Shown here: piece after piece, positions 27,607-35,069 of the stretch
How the letters are laid out: each line of letters begins with the position of its first letter
Position numbering within the stretch: position 1 is the stretch's first letter
Source of the DNA: an uncultured Faecalicatena sp.
GTDB taxonomy: Bacteria > Bacillota > Clostridia > Lachnospirales > Lachnospiraceae
Reading direction: 5' to 3'
Assembly: GCA_948468385.1 (NCBI GenBank)
Contig: CAOKHZ010000006.1
Location: forward strand, 62,001 to 126,000
Length of the DNA: 64,000 nucleotides
Program-made: the position numbers and the translations under genes
The notes under the pieces: generated by a model
Told to the model about the DNA's origin: nothing
The model's database searches: none
Seen by the model: only the letters and a program-made list of their open reading frames with translations

Positions 27607-28786
27607 CATTAACGGGTTTTTCCGGGATACTAGCGGCCTGCCCCGCATGGAGGAATTACGGAAAGAGAGCCTTGCAAACGCCTCCGCCAAGCCCGACCCG
27701 AATGATTTCATCCACGATTTGGCAAAGCGGCTGCATCCTGCCAATATGCGGTTTCAAGTCGTTTCCATCGAGGAATCCTCCGATAGCACCCGTGTTTACC
27801 GGTTGGTTTCAAAGGACGGCCACATTCCCGTATTCCATTGCGGCCAATATATGAACCTGCGCCTGAAAATCGGGAACGGCGTGCTTACACGACCTTATAC
27901 CATCTCATCCGCGCCTTTTGAAGCCCGTGGTGAAAATCCGTTCCTGGAAATCACCGTGCACCGTAAAAAGGGCGGCTTCGTACCGGATTATCTGTTCAAA
28001 AACCTGAAGGTTGGCGACACGTTGGATGGCTCCATGCCTTTTGGCAATTTTTATTGGGAGCCTCTGCGCGATTCCAAGAACATTGTCGCCATCGCGGGCG
28101 GCAGCGGCATCACGCCATTTTACTCCATGGCGAAGGAAGTCGCTGCTGGCAAGATGAGGGGATGCAAACTAACCATCCTTTATGGTTCCGCCAAATCCGA
28201 TGACATTGTATTGAAAAACGAGTTGGAGCAGCTTAGCTCCACATGCTGGGACATAAAAATCGTACATGTTCTGTCCGACGACCCGGACTGGCCCGGAAAA
28301 AGAGGATTTATTGGCAAGGAGATGATCAAGAGATACTCTGCCAAAGACTGCACCTATATGTTCTGCGGACCATTTGCAATGTACGGCCACATACTAAACG
28401 CGTTAAGCGAACTGGAAATTCCCGCACGGCGTTTCCACCATGCCATCATCAGCAATCCGTCCGACGTCTCCACCCTGCCTGGTTATCCGAAGGAAAAGAG
28501 GGGGAAAACGTTCCAGATTACCGTGATACGCGGCATGCGGCAAGACACCATTCACGCCTCGTCCCTCGAACCCGTGGCTGTGGCACTGGAACGGGCGGCA
28601 ATTCCCATTGACACCCACTGCCGCAACGGCGAGTGCGGGTTCTGCCGCAGCCAGCTTCTCTCCGGGGAAGTCTATGTCTCCCCGGTCGGCGACGGCCGCC
28701 GTAGCGCGGATCAAAAATCGGACGGATTCCACCCTTGCTCGTCATGGCCGCTGAGTGACTTGAAAATCAAGATACCAATCATGTGA
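27590..28786 (+). CDS. Ferredoxin-NAD(P)H reductase-type flavoprotein with C-terminal [2Fe-2S] domain
   Basis: A 398-residue electron-transfer protein. After about 55 N-terminal residues, an FNR-type FAD domain has the RPYTISSAP motif (Arg-x-Tyr-Ser/Thr), then the NAD(P) domain has AGGSGITPFYSMAKE and YMFCGPFAMYG. The C-terminus is a plant-type ferredoxin with CRNGECGFC (CX4CX2C) and a fourth Cys in HPCSSW about 28 residues later. The order FNR-then-ferredoxin matches the Hcr/NqrF-like and phenol-hydroxylase reductase class. Its start overlaps the flavoprotein gene by 17 bases and follows AAAGGAGG. It probably passes electrons from NAD(P)H to, or takes them from, the CrtI-like enzyme. Confidence 0.9.
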   Translation: MGSKISINGFFRDTSGLPRMEELRKESLANASAKPDPNDFIHDLAKRLHPANMRFQVVSIEESSDSTRVYRLVSKDGHIPVFHCGQYMNLRLKIGNGVLTRPYTISSAPFEARGENPFLEITVHRKKGGFVPDYLFKNLKVGDTLDGSMPFGNFYWEPLRDSKNIVAIAGGSGITPFYSMAKEVAAGKMRGCKLTILYGSAKSDDIVLKNELEQLSSTCWDIKIVHVLSDDPDWPGKRGFIGKEMIKRYSAKDCTYMFCGPFAMYGHILNALSELEIPARRFHHAIISNPSDVSTLPGYPKEKRGKTFQITVIRGMRQDTIHASSLEPVAVALERAAIPIDTHCRNGECGFCRSQLLSGEVYVSPVGDGRRSADQKSDGFHPCSSWPLSDLKIKIPIM

Positions 28787-28822
28787 CACGCCCCTTCGGG
28801 ACGGCATGTCAATTTCGCAAAC

Positions 28823-28950
28823 AAAGAGTCCGGCTTGCCGGACTCTCGCGCCGGAGCGCGGCTGCGTCAGCAGCCATTTTCTTTATGCGCGAAGTGCGCA
28901 TACCCCGGAGGGTTTTGCTTTATAGGGAACGAAGGTTCCTATAGAACAAA
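28823..28950 (+). repeat. Multi-hairpin intergenic repeat, copy 1
   Basis: A 128-base element repeated at 37710 and 54860 in the same orientation. In order it has the palindrome AGTCCGGCTTGCCGGACT, the stem CGCGC/GCGCG, the stem GGCTGC/GCAGCC, the stem ATGCGC/GCGCAT, a CCCCGGAGGG spacer, and the stem TATAGGGAAC/GTTCCTATA. In this copy the last stem has GTTCC where the other two copies have TTTCC, which restores full pairing. It lies between the reductase gene and the hypB terminator. Confidence 0.85.
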
Positions 28951-29002
28951 AAGGTTCCCCGTGGCAGGCCAAAGTCAACCACCCGCCACGGGGAACCTTT
29001 CA
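28950..29002 (-). terminator. hypB terminator hairpin
   Basis: AAAGGTTCCCCGTGGC and its exact complement 19 bases away make a 16-bp stem that begins at the hypB stop codon. On the minus strand it is followed by TTTTTGTTC, so it is a good rho-independent terminator. Confidence 0.85.
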
Positions 29003-29668
29003 GGCTTTCCAGGCGGTCACTTCCGCCTTCAGCCAATCCGTCCATTTTTCAATACCTTCCCCGGTTTTCGCACAAATGGGAATAATTTGTGCTTTTGGAT
29101 TACGCATATGCACGTATTCCTCACACTTTTCCATGTCAAAATCAAAATATGGCAAAACGTCGATCTTGTTGACCAACACGATGTCGCACACGCTAAACAT
29201 CAACGGATACTTCAACGGCTTGTCATGCCCCTCCGGCACCGAAAGGATCATGGCGTTCTTCACGGCCCCGGTGTCAAACTCCGCCGGGCAGACCAGGTTT
29301 CCGACATTTTCCAGAAACACCAGATCCAGGCCTTCCACGCCGAACTCGTCAATGCCCTGCTCCGTCATGCCCGCGTCCAGGTGGCACATGCCGCCCGTGT
29401 GCAACTGGATGACCTTCGCCCCGAACTTCTCAATTGTGTGCGCGTCCACGTCCGAATCAATGTCCGCCTCCATCACGCCAATGTTCAAATCCTTCGACAA
29501 CGCCTCAATCGTGCGGCTAAGCGTCGTCGTCTTGCCGGAACCCGGACTCGACATCAGATTCAGCAGGTACACGCCCTTTTCCTTCAGTTTTGCCCGTAAA
29601 GTGTCTGCCTGGCGGTCATTATTTTCAAAAATGCTCCGCTTCACCTCGATAACCCTGATTTTGTCCAT
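29000..29668 (-). CDS. hypB: Hydrogenase nickel-incorporation GTPase HypB
   Basis: A 222-residue GTPase of the SIMIBI class. LLNLMSSPGSGKTTTLSRTI carries the P-loop, GVMEADIDSDVD the switch-like region, GGMCHLDAG the conserved metal-site Cys-His pair, and VNKIDVLPYF the NKxD guanine motif. HypB delivers nickel with HypA during maturation of [NiFe]-hydrogenase. The N-terminus lacks the His-rich stretch and the CXXCGC motif seen in some HypBs. UreG is related, but the VCPAEFDTGA segment and overall length point to HypB. No other hyp or hydrogenase gene is in the window, so it stands as an orphan here. A strong terminator starts at its stop codon. Confidence 0.93.
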   Translation of the reverse strand: MDKIRVIEVKRSIFENNDRQADTLRAKLKEKGVYLLNLMSSPGSGKTTTLSRTIEALSKDLNIGVMEADIDSDVDAHTIEKFGAKVIQLHTGGMCHLDAGMTEQGIDEFGVEGLDLVFLENVGNLVCPAEFDTGAVKNAMILSVPEGHDKPLKYPLMFSVCDIVLVNKIDVLPYFDFDMEKCEEYVHMRNPKAQIIPICAKTGEGIEKWTDWLKAEVTAWKA

Positions 29669-29880
29669 CTCATCTTCCTCCTTGCATCTGACAATTCAAT
29701 GGCACATTGCACTTTCGTCAGCTCGTTCTCCTACCTAAATATTAACAAGCCCTAGACTCTTCTATCCTTATGTTAAAACAGCTTAAAGCATTTGTCAAAC
29801 AATTTCCCTCGCTAAAAGAATCTTCGTTTCTTAATAACGTTACTTTTCATGGGAGGACGCCCCATTCTCCATTTTGAGAC

Positions 29881-29921
29881 AGAAAAACACTGGAAACCGT
29901 TGTTCTTACGGCATCCAGTGT
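29881..29921 (-). terminator. Terminator of the tRNA operon
   Basis: On the minus strand ACACTGGATGCCGT and ACGGTTTCCAGTGT form a 14-base stem with one mismatch and a 7-base loop, followed by TTTTTCT. It begins 10 bases after the 3' end of tRNA-Cys. Confidence 0.85.
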
Positions 29922-29930
29922 TTCGTTAAG

Positions 29931-30001
29931 AGGCACAGACCGGATTTGAACCGGTGATCAGGGTGTTGCAGACCCACGCCTTACCACTTGGCTACTGCGC
30001 C
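29931..30001 (-). tRNA. tRNA-Cys (anticodon GCA)
   Basis: The minus-strand sequence folds into a cloverleaf: acceptor stem GGCGCAG/CTGTGCC (one G-U pair), anticodon loop with GCA in CTGCAAC, T arm with GGTTCAAATCC, and U73 as discriminator, as is normal for tRNA-Cys. The 3' CCA is not encoded. It is second in a two-tRNA operon with tRNA-Glu. Confidence 0.95.
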
Positions 30002-30029
30002 TAGCTATGATGAGCACTTGCAATGAACA

Positions 30030-30160
30030 TTTAGCGAGGTTTCCCACGAGCTTAGTGTAAATGCACTCCTTGAATCTTAACGAGGTTTCTCACGAGTTTA
30101 GATGAAAGGAGTTTCCTTCGTGCGATGCATGTCGTCGCCGTTAGCGAAATTTTCCACGAA
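30030..30160 (-). repeat. Three 21-base repeats in the tRNA spacer
   Basis: Between tRNA-Glu and tRNA-Cys lie three imperfect copies of a 21-mer. On the minus strand they read TTCGTGGAAAATTTCGCTAA (30160-30140), CTCGTGAGAAACCTCGTTAA (30096-30076) and CTCGTGGGAAACCTCGCTAA (30050-30030), each with one further base. The stretches between them differ in length and sequence. Their presence inside the transcribed spacer suggests RNA-level function or old duplication of a tRNA flank. Confidence 0.75.
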
Positions 30161-30176
30161 CCAACTAGACGACAAA

Positions 30177-30248
30177 TGACTCCGACGGGAATCGAACCCG
30201 TGTTACCGCCGTGAAAGGGCGATGTCTTAACCGCTTGACCACGGAGCC
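30177..30248 (-). tRNA. tRNA-Glu (anticodon TTC)
   Basis: The minus-strand cloverleaf has acceptor stem GGCTCCG/CGGAGTC, anticodon TTC in CCTTTCACG, T arm GGGTTCGATTCCC and discriminator A. The 3' CCA is not encoded. It is the first tRNA behind the promoter at 30317-30345. Confidence 0.95.
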
Positions 30249-30316
30249 ATCTATAAAATCCACAAGGTGTGACGGTATGATTACTTATATTCTCTCCTCA
30301 CAGCCTCCGAGTAAAC

Positions 30317-30345
30317 ATAATATCATACTCCGGTGTATATTTCAA
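30317..30345 (-). promoter_or_regulatory. Promoter of the tRNA-Glu/tRNA-Cys operon
   Basis: On the minus strand TTGAAA (30345-30340), exactly 17 bases, then TATTAT (30322-30317). The predicted start is about 60 bases before tRNA-Glu. No other gene reads from here. Confidence 0.8.
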
Positions 30346-30444
30346 GTATTTTTTTCAAAAAGCGTGTCCGTATAAAGGGCGAGTATAGGGCGAAATGCCC
30401 AATCGGTGCCATCACCCGCATTTTTAATTCTCATCGCTCCCACC

Positions 30445-30675
30445 TTACTCGTCAAACTCTAGAACGGCGATGTTGAATTTCGGGGTTTTCTTTAGTTCCA
30501 CGACTTTTCCCTTTTTAGATTTCAGTCGCTCTCGGCTGGTAAAATTTCCACTCATTCCCAGCGCGTCCTCCAACATGTAATAATATGCACTCGGCAGTAT
30601 GCCCTCGCTCACACCAAGTTCCTTCCCTACCTCAAATGCGGCAAGGTTCTCCACTGTAAATTCCATTGTTCGCAT
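30445..30675 (-). CDS. Small uncharacterised protein
   Basis: A 76-residue protein starting MRTMEFTVENLAAFEVGKEL after a GAAGGAG site 10 bases upstream. It is acidic at the N-terminus, with a basic middle (SRERLKSKKGKVVELKKTP) and ends NIAVLEFDE. There is no signal peptide or membrane segment. I do not recognise the family. The good ribosome binding site and a codon pattern like the neighbours suggest it is real. It lies alone between the tRNA operon and the bactofilin unit. Confidence 0.5.
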   Translation of the reverse strand: MRTMEFTVENLAAFEVGKELGVSEGILPSAYYYMLEDALGMSGNFTSRERLKSKKGKVVELKKTPKFNIAVLEFDE

Positions 30676-30701
30676 ATCGTCCCATCTCCTTCATCGTTAT
30701 A

Positions 30702-30738
30702 GTTGCTTTTCACGAGAGGACACCCCGTGAAAAGTAAC
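30702..30738. repeat. Hairpin of the TTACTTTTCAC family
   Basis: GTTGCTTTTCACG and CGTGAAAAGTAAC form a 13-bp stem (one G-T pair) around an 11-base loop. Related hairpins or half-hairpins occur at 63220-63251, near 57757, near 29839, near 16559 and near 2954. It could terminate the unit upstream or be a small mobile hairpin. Confidence 0.6.
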
Positions 30739-30774
30739 TCGTTAATATGATAAAATAATTTATTTACAAAATTA

Positions 30775-30803
30775 TTGCATTTATGTTGAAAAAGTATTAA
30801 GAT
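30775..30803 (+). promoter_or_regulatory. Probable promoter of the bactofilin unit
   Basis: TTGCAT (30775-30780), a 17-base spacer and TAAGAT (30798-30803). It lies about 70 bases before the bactofilin start in a strongly AT-rich stretch. Confidence 0.5.
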
Positions 30804-30872
30804 ATAGTAGAACATGTAGCAATTCATTCCCATGAGGTTTGAATTAATCTTTTAATACATAGGGGGAAAATC

Positions 30873-31301
30873 ATGTTTAACACAAAAAAAACAATTGAAA
30901 ACGTTTCAACCATTAACACGATTATCGGCGACAAGTCCCAAATCAAAGGTACGCTGACAGTTTCCGAGTCGACCCGCGTCGATGGCGTCCTGGTAGGTAA
31001 AATTTTATCGGAAAGCACGGTCATCATTGGGGAGCACGGCATTATAACGGGAAACATCGAAGGCTTTGACATCCTGGTGGCCGGAACGGTTCACGGCAAC
31101 ATTCATGCCTCCGAGCGAATCCGAATCACTTCCACAGGACGCGTTCTTGGCGACATTTTTACAAAAACCCTGGTAATTGACGAAGGGGCTTCCTTTAAAG
31201 GAAACTGCCTAATGGAGGTCGCGGCGGAGGCACAAGCAAATGCCCCCTCCGAAAACGAAGATTCGCAATGGGAAGTGACAAATGAAGTGGAAAAAATTTA
31301 A
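30873..31301 (+). CDS. Bactofilin (polymer-forming cytoskeletal protein)
   Basis: A 142-residue protein. Residues about 15-110 show the repeating beta-helix pattern of bactofilins (TIIGDKSQIKGTLTVSESTR, DGVLVGKI, GIITGNIEGFDILVAGTVHG, RVLGDIFTKTLVIDEGASFKG), with short disordered ends. Bactofilins polymerise without nucleotides and often hold cell-wall enzymes at chosen sites. The gene overlaps the start of a membrane-bound NlpC/P60 hydrolase by 20 bases, which implies coupled translation and a shared job in local peptidoglycan remodelling. The start follows an AGGGGG site. Confidence 0.93.
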   Translation: MFNTKKTIENVSTINTIIGDKSQIKGTLTVSESTRVDGVLVGKILSESTVIIGEHGIITGNIEGFDILVAGTVHGNIHASERIRITSTGRVLGDIFTKTLVIDEGASFKGNCLMEVAAEAQANAPSENEDSQWEVTNEVEKI

Positions 31302-32373
31302 AAAGGATCTTGTTTCTCTGAATTATACGGTGATGCTTCTCCCGCATTCAGAAAAAAAGCCGATTCATTTTAAAATTCCGGTATGGGTTTTGGGACTCAT
31401 ATTCCTCCTGCTTCTCATTTTTACCGGAACGTGCTTGTTTTTTGCCGGTTCTCGTTACCAACTCGCGGAGGTACAGAAAGAAAAGGCGGAACTGGAGCAA
31501 GAGTGGATACGCTTGACGGAGGAGAAGCAGGCAGCAGACGAAGAAAACGAACTTCTGCGTATTGCCCAGGAAGCGCAAGAAGAAGAGCTCAAAAATCTGG
31601 AACAAGAAGCCAGGAACATGATTCAGGAGTTAAACGAACTGATACAGCGTGAAAACGAAATCCGTCAAGAGCTAGGTTTGACACCAGATGCTTTTGATAT
31701 GGGCGGGGAAGGCTCCGAGGCGGAAACGACGTCCCCGGAAGGCTCACCAGAGGCTGCACATGAGTACATGCCACAGTCTTATCAACTGGACGCGGTTCAA
31801 ATGTTGGTAAACACTGCCGGATTCGAAACGCTTTCCTCCGAATCGCTCGCCATCCTCATGGAAGACGCGGCAAGCTTTCAATTCATTCAGGAAGAATTGT
31901 GCCTTCTTCAAAACAGCCTTACGGAGAAAACGGGTGAATATGACGAATATCTAAGTGTCATCACGGCCAAAAAGGAAGCCGAGGCGGAAGAACGGGCGCG
32001 CAAGGAAGCCGTTCGCACGTCGATTGCGGACACGGCCTTGTCTTTCATAGGCGGTCCTTACGTATACGGTGGCAGCAATCCCAATACCGGTACGGATTGC
32101 TCCGGCTTTACAAAATATATTTATGAGCAGGTTACCGGCATCAGTCTGAACCGTACGGCGGCGGCCCAGTCCACGCAAGGCCACCCGGTTTCTGCCGAAA
32201 CGGCAAAACCGGGAGACTTGGTTTTCTATGGCAGCGGCGGATCTATCACCCATGTGGCGATTTACATCGGAAACGGCCAAATCGTACATGCCGCCAACAG
32301 CCGCAAGGGAATCATCCAATCTGATTTATATTATCAGACACCGGTAAAAATCGTAAGCATATTGGACGATTAA
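31282..32373 (+). CDS. Membrane-anchored NlpC/P60 peptidoglycan hydrolase
   Basis: A 363-residue protein. A basic cytoplasmic N-terminus of about 33 residues is followed by one membrane segment (VWVLGLIFLLLLIFTGTCLF). A Glu-rich coiled coil runs from about 60 to 130 (KEKAELEQEWIRL, EELKNLEQEARNM), then a linker, and a C-terminal NlpC/P60 domain with catalytic Cys in TDCSGFTKYIY, His in ITHVAIYIG and a third polar residue in VHAANS. The enzyme class cuts gamma-D-Glu-diaminopimelate bonds or nearby stem-peptide bonds. The gene overlaps the bactofilin gene; bactofilins are more often paired with LytM/M23 enzymes, so an NlpC/P60 partner is less usual. A hairpin terminator follows. Confidence 0.93.
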   Translation: MKWKKFKKDLVSLNYTVMLLPHSEKKPIHFKIPVWVLGLIFLLLLIFTGTCLFFAGSRYQLAEVQKEKAELEQEWIRLTEEKQAADEENELLRIAQEAQEEELKNLEQEARNMIQELNELIQRENEIRQELGLTPDAFDMGGEGSEAETTSPEGSPEAAHEYMPQSYQLDAVQMLVNTAGFETLSSESLAILMEDAASFQFIQEELCLLQNSLTEKTGEYDEYLSVITAKKEAEAEERARKEAVRTSIADTALSFIGGPYVYGGSNPNTGTDCSGFTKYIYEQVTGISLNRTAAAQSTQGHPVSAETAKPGDLVFYGSGGSITHVAIYIGNGQIVHAANSRKGIIQSDLYYQTPVKIVSILDD

Positions 32374-32374
32374 A

Positions 32375-32417
32375 CGTTACAATTCACACCCTCGTCAGCG
32401 TGGGGTGAATTGTAACG
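32375..32417 (+). terminator. Hairpin after the NlpC/P60 gene
   Basis: CGTTACAATTCACACCC and the matching GGGTGAATTGTAACG form a stem of at least 15 bp. There is no T-run after it. The arms start with the same GTTAC/GTAAC ends seen in other hairpins of this window. Confidence 0.6.
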
Positions 32418-32528
32418 GGCATCATCCACTTTTTTGGTTGCCAATAACAAAAGGGAGAGGCATCGACCGGATTTATATGCATCTTCCCGTCCAAGACACG
32501 TACCGTTGCAAAGGCATTCCCCGGCAAC

Positions 32529-33467
32529 TCACTTCATCCTATCTTGTATCCATCCGTAAAAGTCCTCCATCACTTGTTGTCTGTCCGTCTCGTTAAGCAA
32601 CTCATGGCGGTCGCCCGCATACAATTTAAGCGTCACGTCCTTGATTCCCGCTGCCTTATATTTCTCATATACTTTGCGTACGCCCTTTCCAAATCCGCCA
32701 CACGGATCCTCCATGCCCGCCGCGAACAATATCGGCAACGACTTCGGAATCATAAACAAATTTTCCTTCTTTTGCATCTTCAACATGCCGCCCAACATGT
32801 GGTAATAAGCATTGACCGTGAACACGAACGAACACAATGGATCCGAAATATACGCATCTAATTTTTCCGAATCGCTCGTCACCCAGTCCGCCCGGGTGCG
32901 CGGCGGCTTGAACGAATTATTAAAAGAACCCGTCACCATGTAATCTACCAACTTGCTGCGGTAATGCCAACCCCTGACCAAGGCAATCATCCTGCAGAAC
33001 GCGCGCCCCCCATATAGCACGATTTCCGGCTGCTCCTGCACGACGCCGATAACCAGCGCACCAGCCAGCCCGCTCCCATACATCTGGATATATTGCCTCA
33101 ACAAGATGGAGCCCATGCTGTGTCCAAGCATGAAATATGGAACATCTGGATATTTCTTCATGGTACGGACGCGCAGGGTGTGCATGTCGCTTATCACGCA
33201 AGTATTTCCATACTTTTGATGGAAATACCCATATTCCGACTTACCCTGCACGGATTTCCCATGTCCCAAATGGTCATTGCCGACCACGTAAAACCCCCGT
33301 TCGCAGAGATACCTCGCGAACTCGTCATAACGTTCAATATACTCCACCATGCCATGGCAAAGCTGTACCACGCCCACGAGCTCGCCTTCCGGTTTCCACT
33401 CAACGGTATGAATCTCCGTATTGCCATCTTTTGACGGGAAATAGAATTCGTCCTTCATCTTATCCAC
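32529..33467 (-). CDS. Alpha/beta hydrolase, monoacylglycerol-lipase-like
   Basis: A 312-residue cytoplasmic hydrolase. QLCHGMVEYIERYDEFARYL with the HGM oxyanion motif, VVGNDHLGHGKS, and MLGHSMGSILLRQYI with the nucleophile Ser (about residue 116) are typical of the Hydrolase_4/monoacylglycerol lipase group; the likely His is in YAGDRHELLNE near the end. It would cleave esters of fatty acids such as lysophospholipids. The GTG start at 33467 overlaps the TAG stop of the citrate synthase gene by one base (TAGTG), so translation is coupled. A pairing of citrate synthase with a lipase-like enzyme is not one I know. Confidence 0.88.
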   Translation of the reverse strand: MDKMKDEFYFPSKDGNTEIHTVEWKPEGELVGVVQLCHGMVEYIERYDEFARYLCERGFYVVGNDHLGHGKSVQGKSEYGYFHQKYGNTCVISDMHTLRVRTMKKYPDVPYFMLGHSMGSILLRQYIQMYGSGLAGALVIGVVQEQPEIVLYGGRAFCRMIALVRGWHYRSKLVDYMVTGSFNNSFKPPRTRADWVTSDSEKLDAYISDPLCSFVFTVNAYYHMLGGMLKMQKKENLFMIPKSLPILFAAGMEDPCGGFGKGVRKVYEKYKAAGIKDVTLKLYAGDRHELLNETDRQQVMEDFYGWIQDRMK

Positions 33468-34837
33468 TACCTATCCTTCAATTCAATATAGTCACGATAC
33501 GGGGCCAACGGCTTGTACGCCGGACGGATGATTTTATCCGCGTTTTGCAACTCTTCCAACCGGTGCGCGCTCCACCCCACGATTCTGGCCGCCGCAAAAA
33601 TCGGCGTATACAATGCGGGCGGCAAGCCAAGCATGCTGTATACCAGGCCGCTATAAAAATCGACGTTCGCATTGACACCCTTGTAAATCCTGCGCTTCTC
33701 CCCGATAATCTGTGGCGCCATGTGCTCTACCTTCTCATATAGTGCATATTCTTTCTCAAAATGCTTCTCCATCGCAAGCTGTTTGACAAACTTCTTGAAT
33801 ATCTCCGCCCTGGGGTCGGAAATGGAATAAATCGCGTGCCCCATCCCGTAAATGAGCCCCTTTTGATCGAACGCCTTCTTGTCCAACAAATCCGACAAGT
33901 ACTTGCGAATCTGGTCGTCGTCCGTCCAATCCGTCAGCACGCTCTTCATGTCTTCAAACATCTGTGTCACCTTGACGTTCGCCCCTCCGTGCTTCGGCCC
34001 TTTCAAAGAGGACATGGCCGCCGCAATGGTAGAGTACGTGTCGGTTCCCGAAGAAGTAACCACGTGGGTCGTAAACGTGGAATTGTTACCACCGCCATGA
34101 TCCATGTGAAGCACCAACGCCATGTCAAGAATGCTTGCTTCCAATTCCGTGTACTCCCTATTCTCTCGAAGCATCATGAGAATGTTCTCCGCGGCCGAAA
34201 GTTTCGGGTTCGGGGCATAAATATACAAATCCTGCCCTATTTTATAATTATATGCATGATAGCCGTAAACCATCAGCATCGGAAACTGGCTAATCAGGTT
34301 AATGCACTGACGCAGGACGTTCGGCAGGCTGGTGTCATCTGCCTTGTCATCATACGCATATAGCTGCAAAATGCAACGCGAAATACTGTTCATCATGTCC
34401 GGGCTCGGAGCCTTCATGATGACGTCCCGCGTAAAGTTCGGCGGCAACATCCTGCGATCAGAAAGCATCTCCTGAAAATCCTGAAGCTCCGGCTCCGTCG
34501 GAAGATCGCCAAACAGCAGCAAGTACGCGGTCTCCTCGAATCCCGGATGTCCCGCTTCCAAAAAACCCTTCACGATGTCCTTGATATTGTATCCTCGGTA
34601 ATAAAGATTACCCGGACAAGGCACTTCCTCCCCATCCACGATTTTCTTGGCACAAACGTCGGAAACATTTGTCAATCCGGCAAGCACGCCCTTCCCGTTC
34701 AAGTCGCGCAAGCCCCTCTTCACCTCGTACTGCGTGTACAACTCCTTGTCAATCGCATTGTTCTTCTCGCACTTCGCGGCCAGGTACTGAATCCTCGGAG
34801 TGTTTTCAAAAATAATGTTGTCAATGTTTTTCGCCAT
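33467..34837 (-). CDS. gltA: Citrate synthase
   Basis: A 456-residue citrate synthase, joining oxaloacetate and acetyl-CoA. KGVLAGLTNVSDVCAKKI, LYYRGYNIKDIV and the block MDHGGGNNSTFTTHVVTSSG (with the conserved His of the active site) are seen in the middle, followed by LKGPKHGGANVKV and GMGHAIYSISDPRAEIF, which carries the second catalytic His; the Asp lies in NVDFYSGLVY. Length suits the anaerobe type with an extended N-terminus. It starts behind a well-formed promoter and is followed by the coupled hydrolase. In fermentative clostridia this step feeds glutamate synthesis. No aconitase or isocitrate dehydrogenase gene is in the window. Confidence 0.95.
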   Translation of the reverse strand: MAKNIDNIIFENTPRIQYLAAKCEKNNAIDKELYTQYEVKRGLRDLNGKGVLAGLTNVSDVCAKKIVDGEEVPCPGNLYYRGYNIKDIVKGFLEAGHPGFEETAYLLLFGDLPTEPELQDFQEMLSDRRMLPPNFTRDVIMKAPSPDMMNSISRCILQLYAYDDKADDTSLPNVLRQCINLISQFPMLMVYGYHAYNYKIGQDLYIYAPNPKLSAAENILMMLRENREYTELEASILDMALVLHMDHGGGNNSTFTTHVVTSSGTDTYSTIAAAMSSLKGPKHGGANVKVTQMFEDMKSVLTDWTDDDQIRKYLSDLLDKKAFDQKGLIYGMGHAIYSISDPRAEIFKKFVKQLAMEKHFEKEYALYEKVEHMAPQIIGEKRRIYKGVNANVDFYSGLVYSMLGLPPALYTPIFAAARIVGWSAHRLEELQNADKIIRPAYKPLAPYRDYIELKDR

Positions 34838-34883
34838 TGGCCTCCCTCTCTTCTATGTATATTTCGTTCACTTCGACTTTTTT

Positions 34884-34912
34884 ATTATACTAAAAACAGT
34901 GGATTTATACAA
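34884..34912 (-). promoter_or_regulatory. Promoter of the citrate synthase unit
   Basis: Minus strand TTGTAT (34912-34907), 17 bases, perfect TATAAT (34889-34884). The start codon lies about 40 bases beyond the predicted transcription start. Confidence 0.75.
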
Positions 34913-34960
34913 TGAATTGTGTATTAAATCTTTATGAACTGGAAATATAAGTTACCCATA

Positions 34961-35012
34961 AAAAATCAGGAAGAAATGAGAAACACGCACCATAACGCCA
35001 CTCATCTCTTCC
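34961..35012 (-). terminator. Rho-independent terminator after the TatD-linked radical SAM gene
   Basis: On the minus strand GGAAGAGATGAG and CTCATTTCTTCC pair over 12 bases (one wobble), followed by TGATTTTTTAT. It ends the three-gene row that starts with the pyridoxal kinase gene. Confidence 0.75.
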
Positions 35013-35069
35013 CAATTATTTTTCTCATCCCAAACCGCATAAAATAACTTTACATTCGCATGACGTTCG

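Noticed and set aside
29000-29668. UreG instead of HypB
   Set aside because: Length, the GGMCHLDAG site and the VCPAEFDTGA segment fit HypB; no urease genes are nearby.
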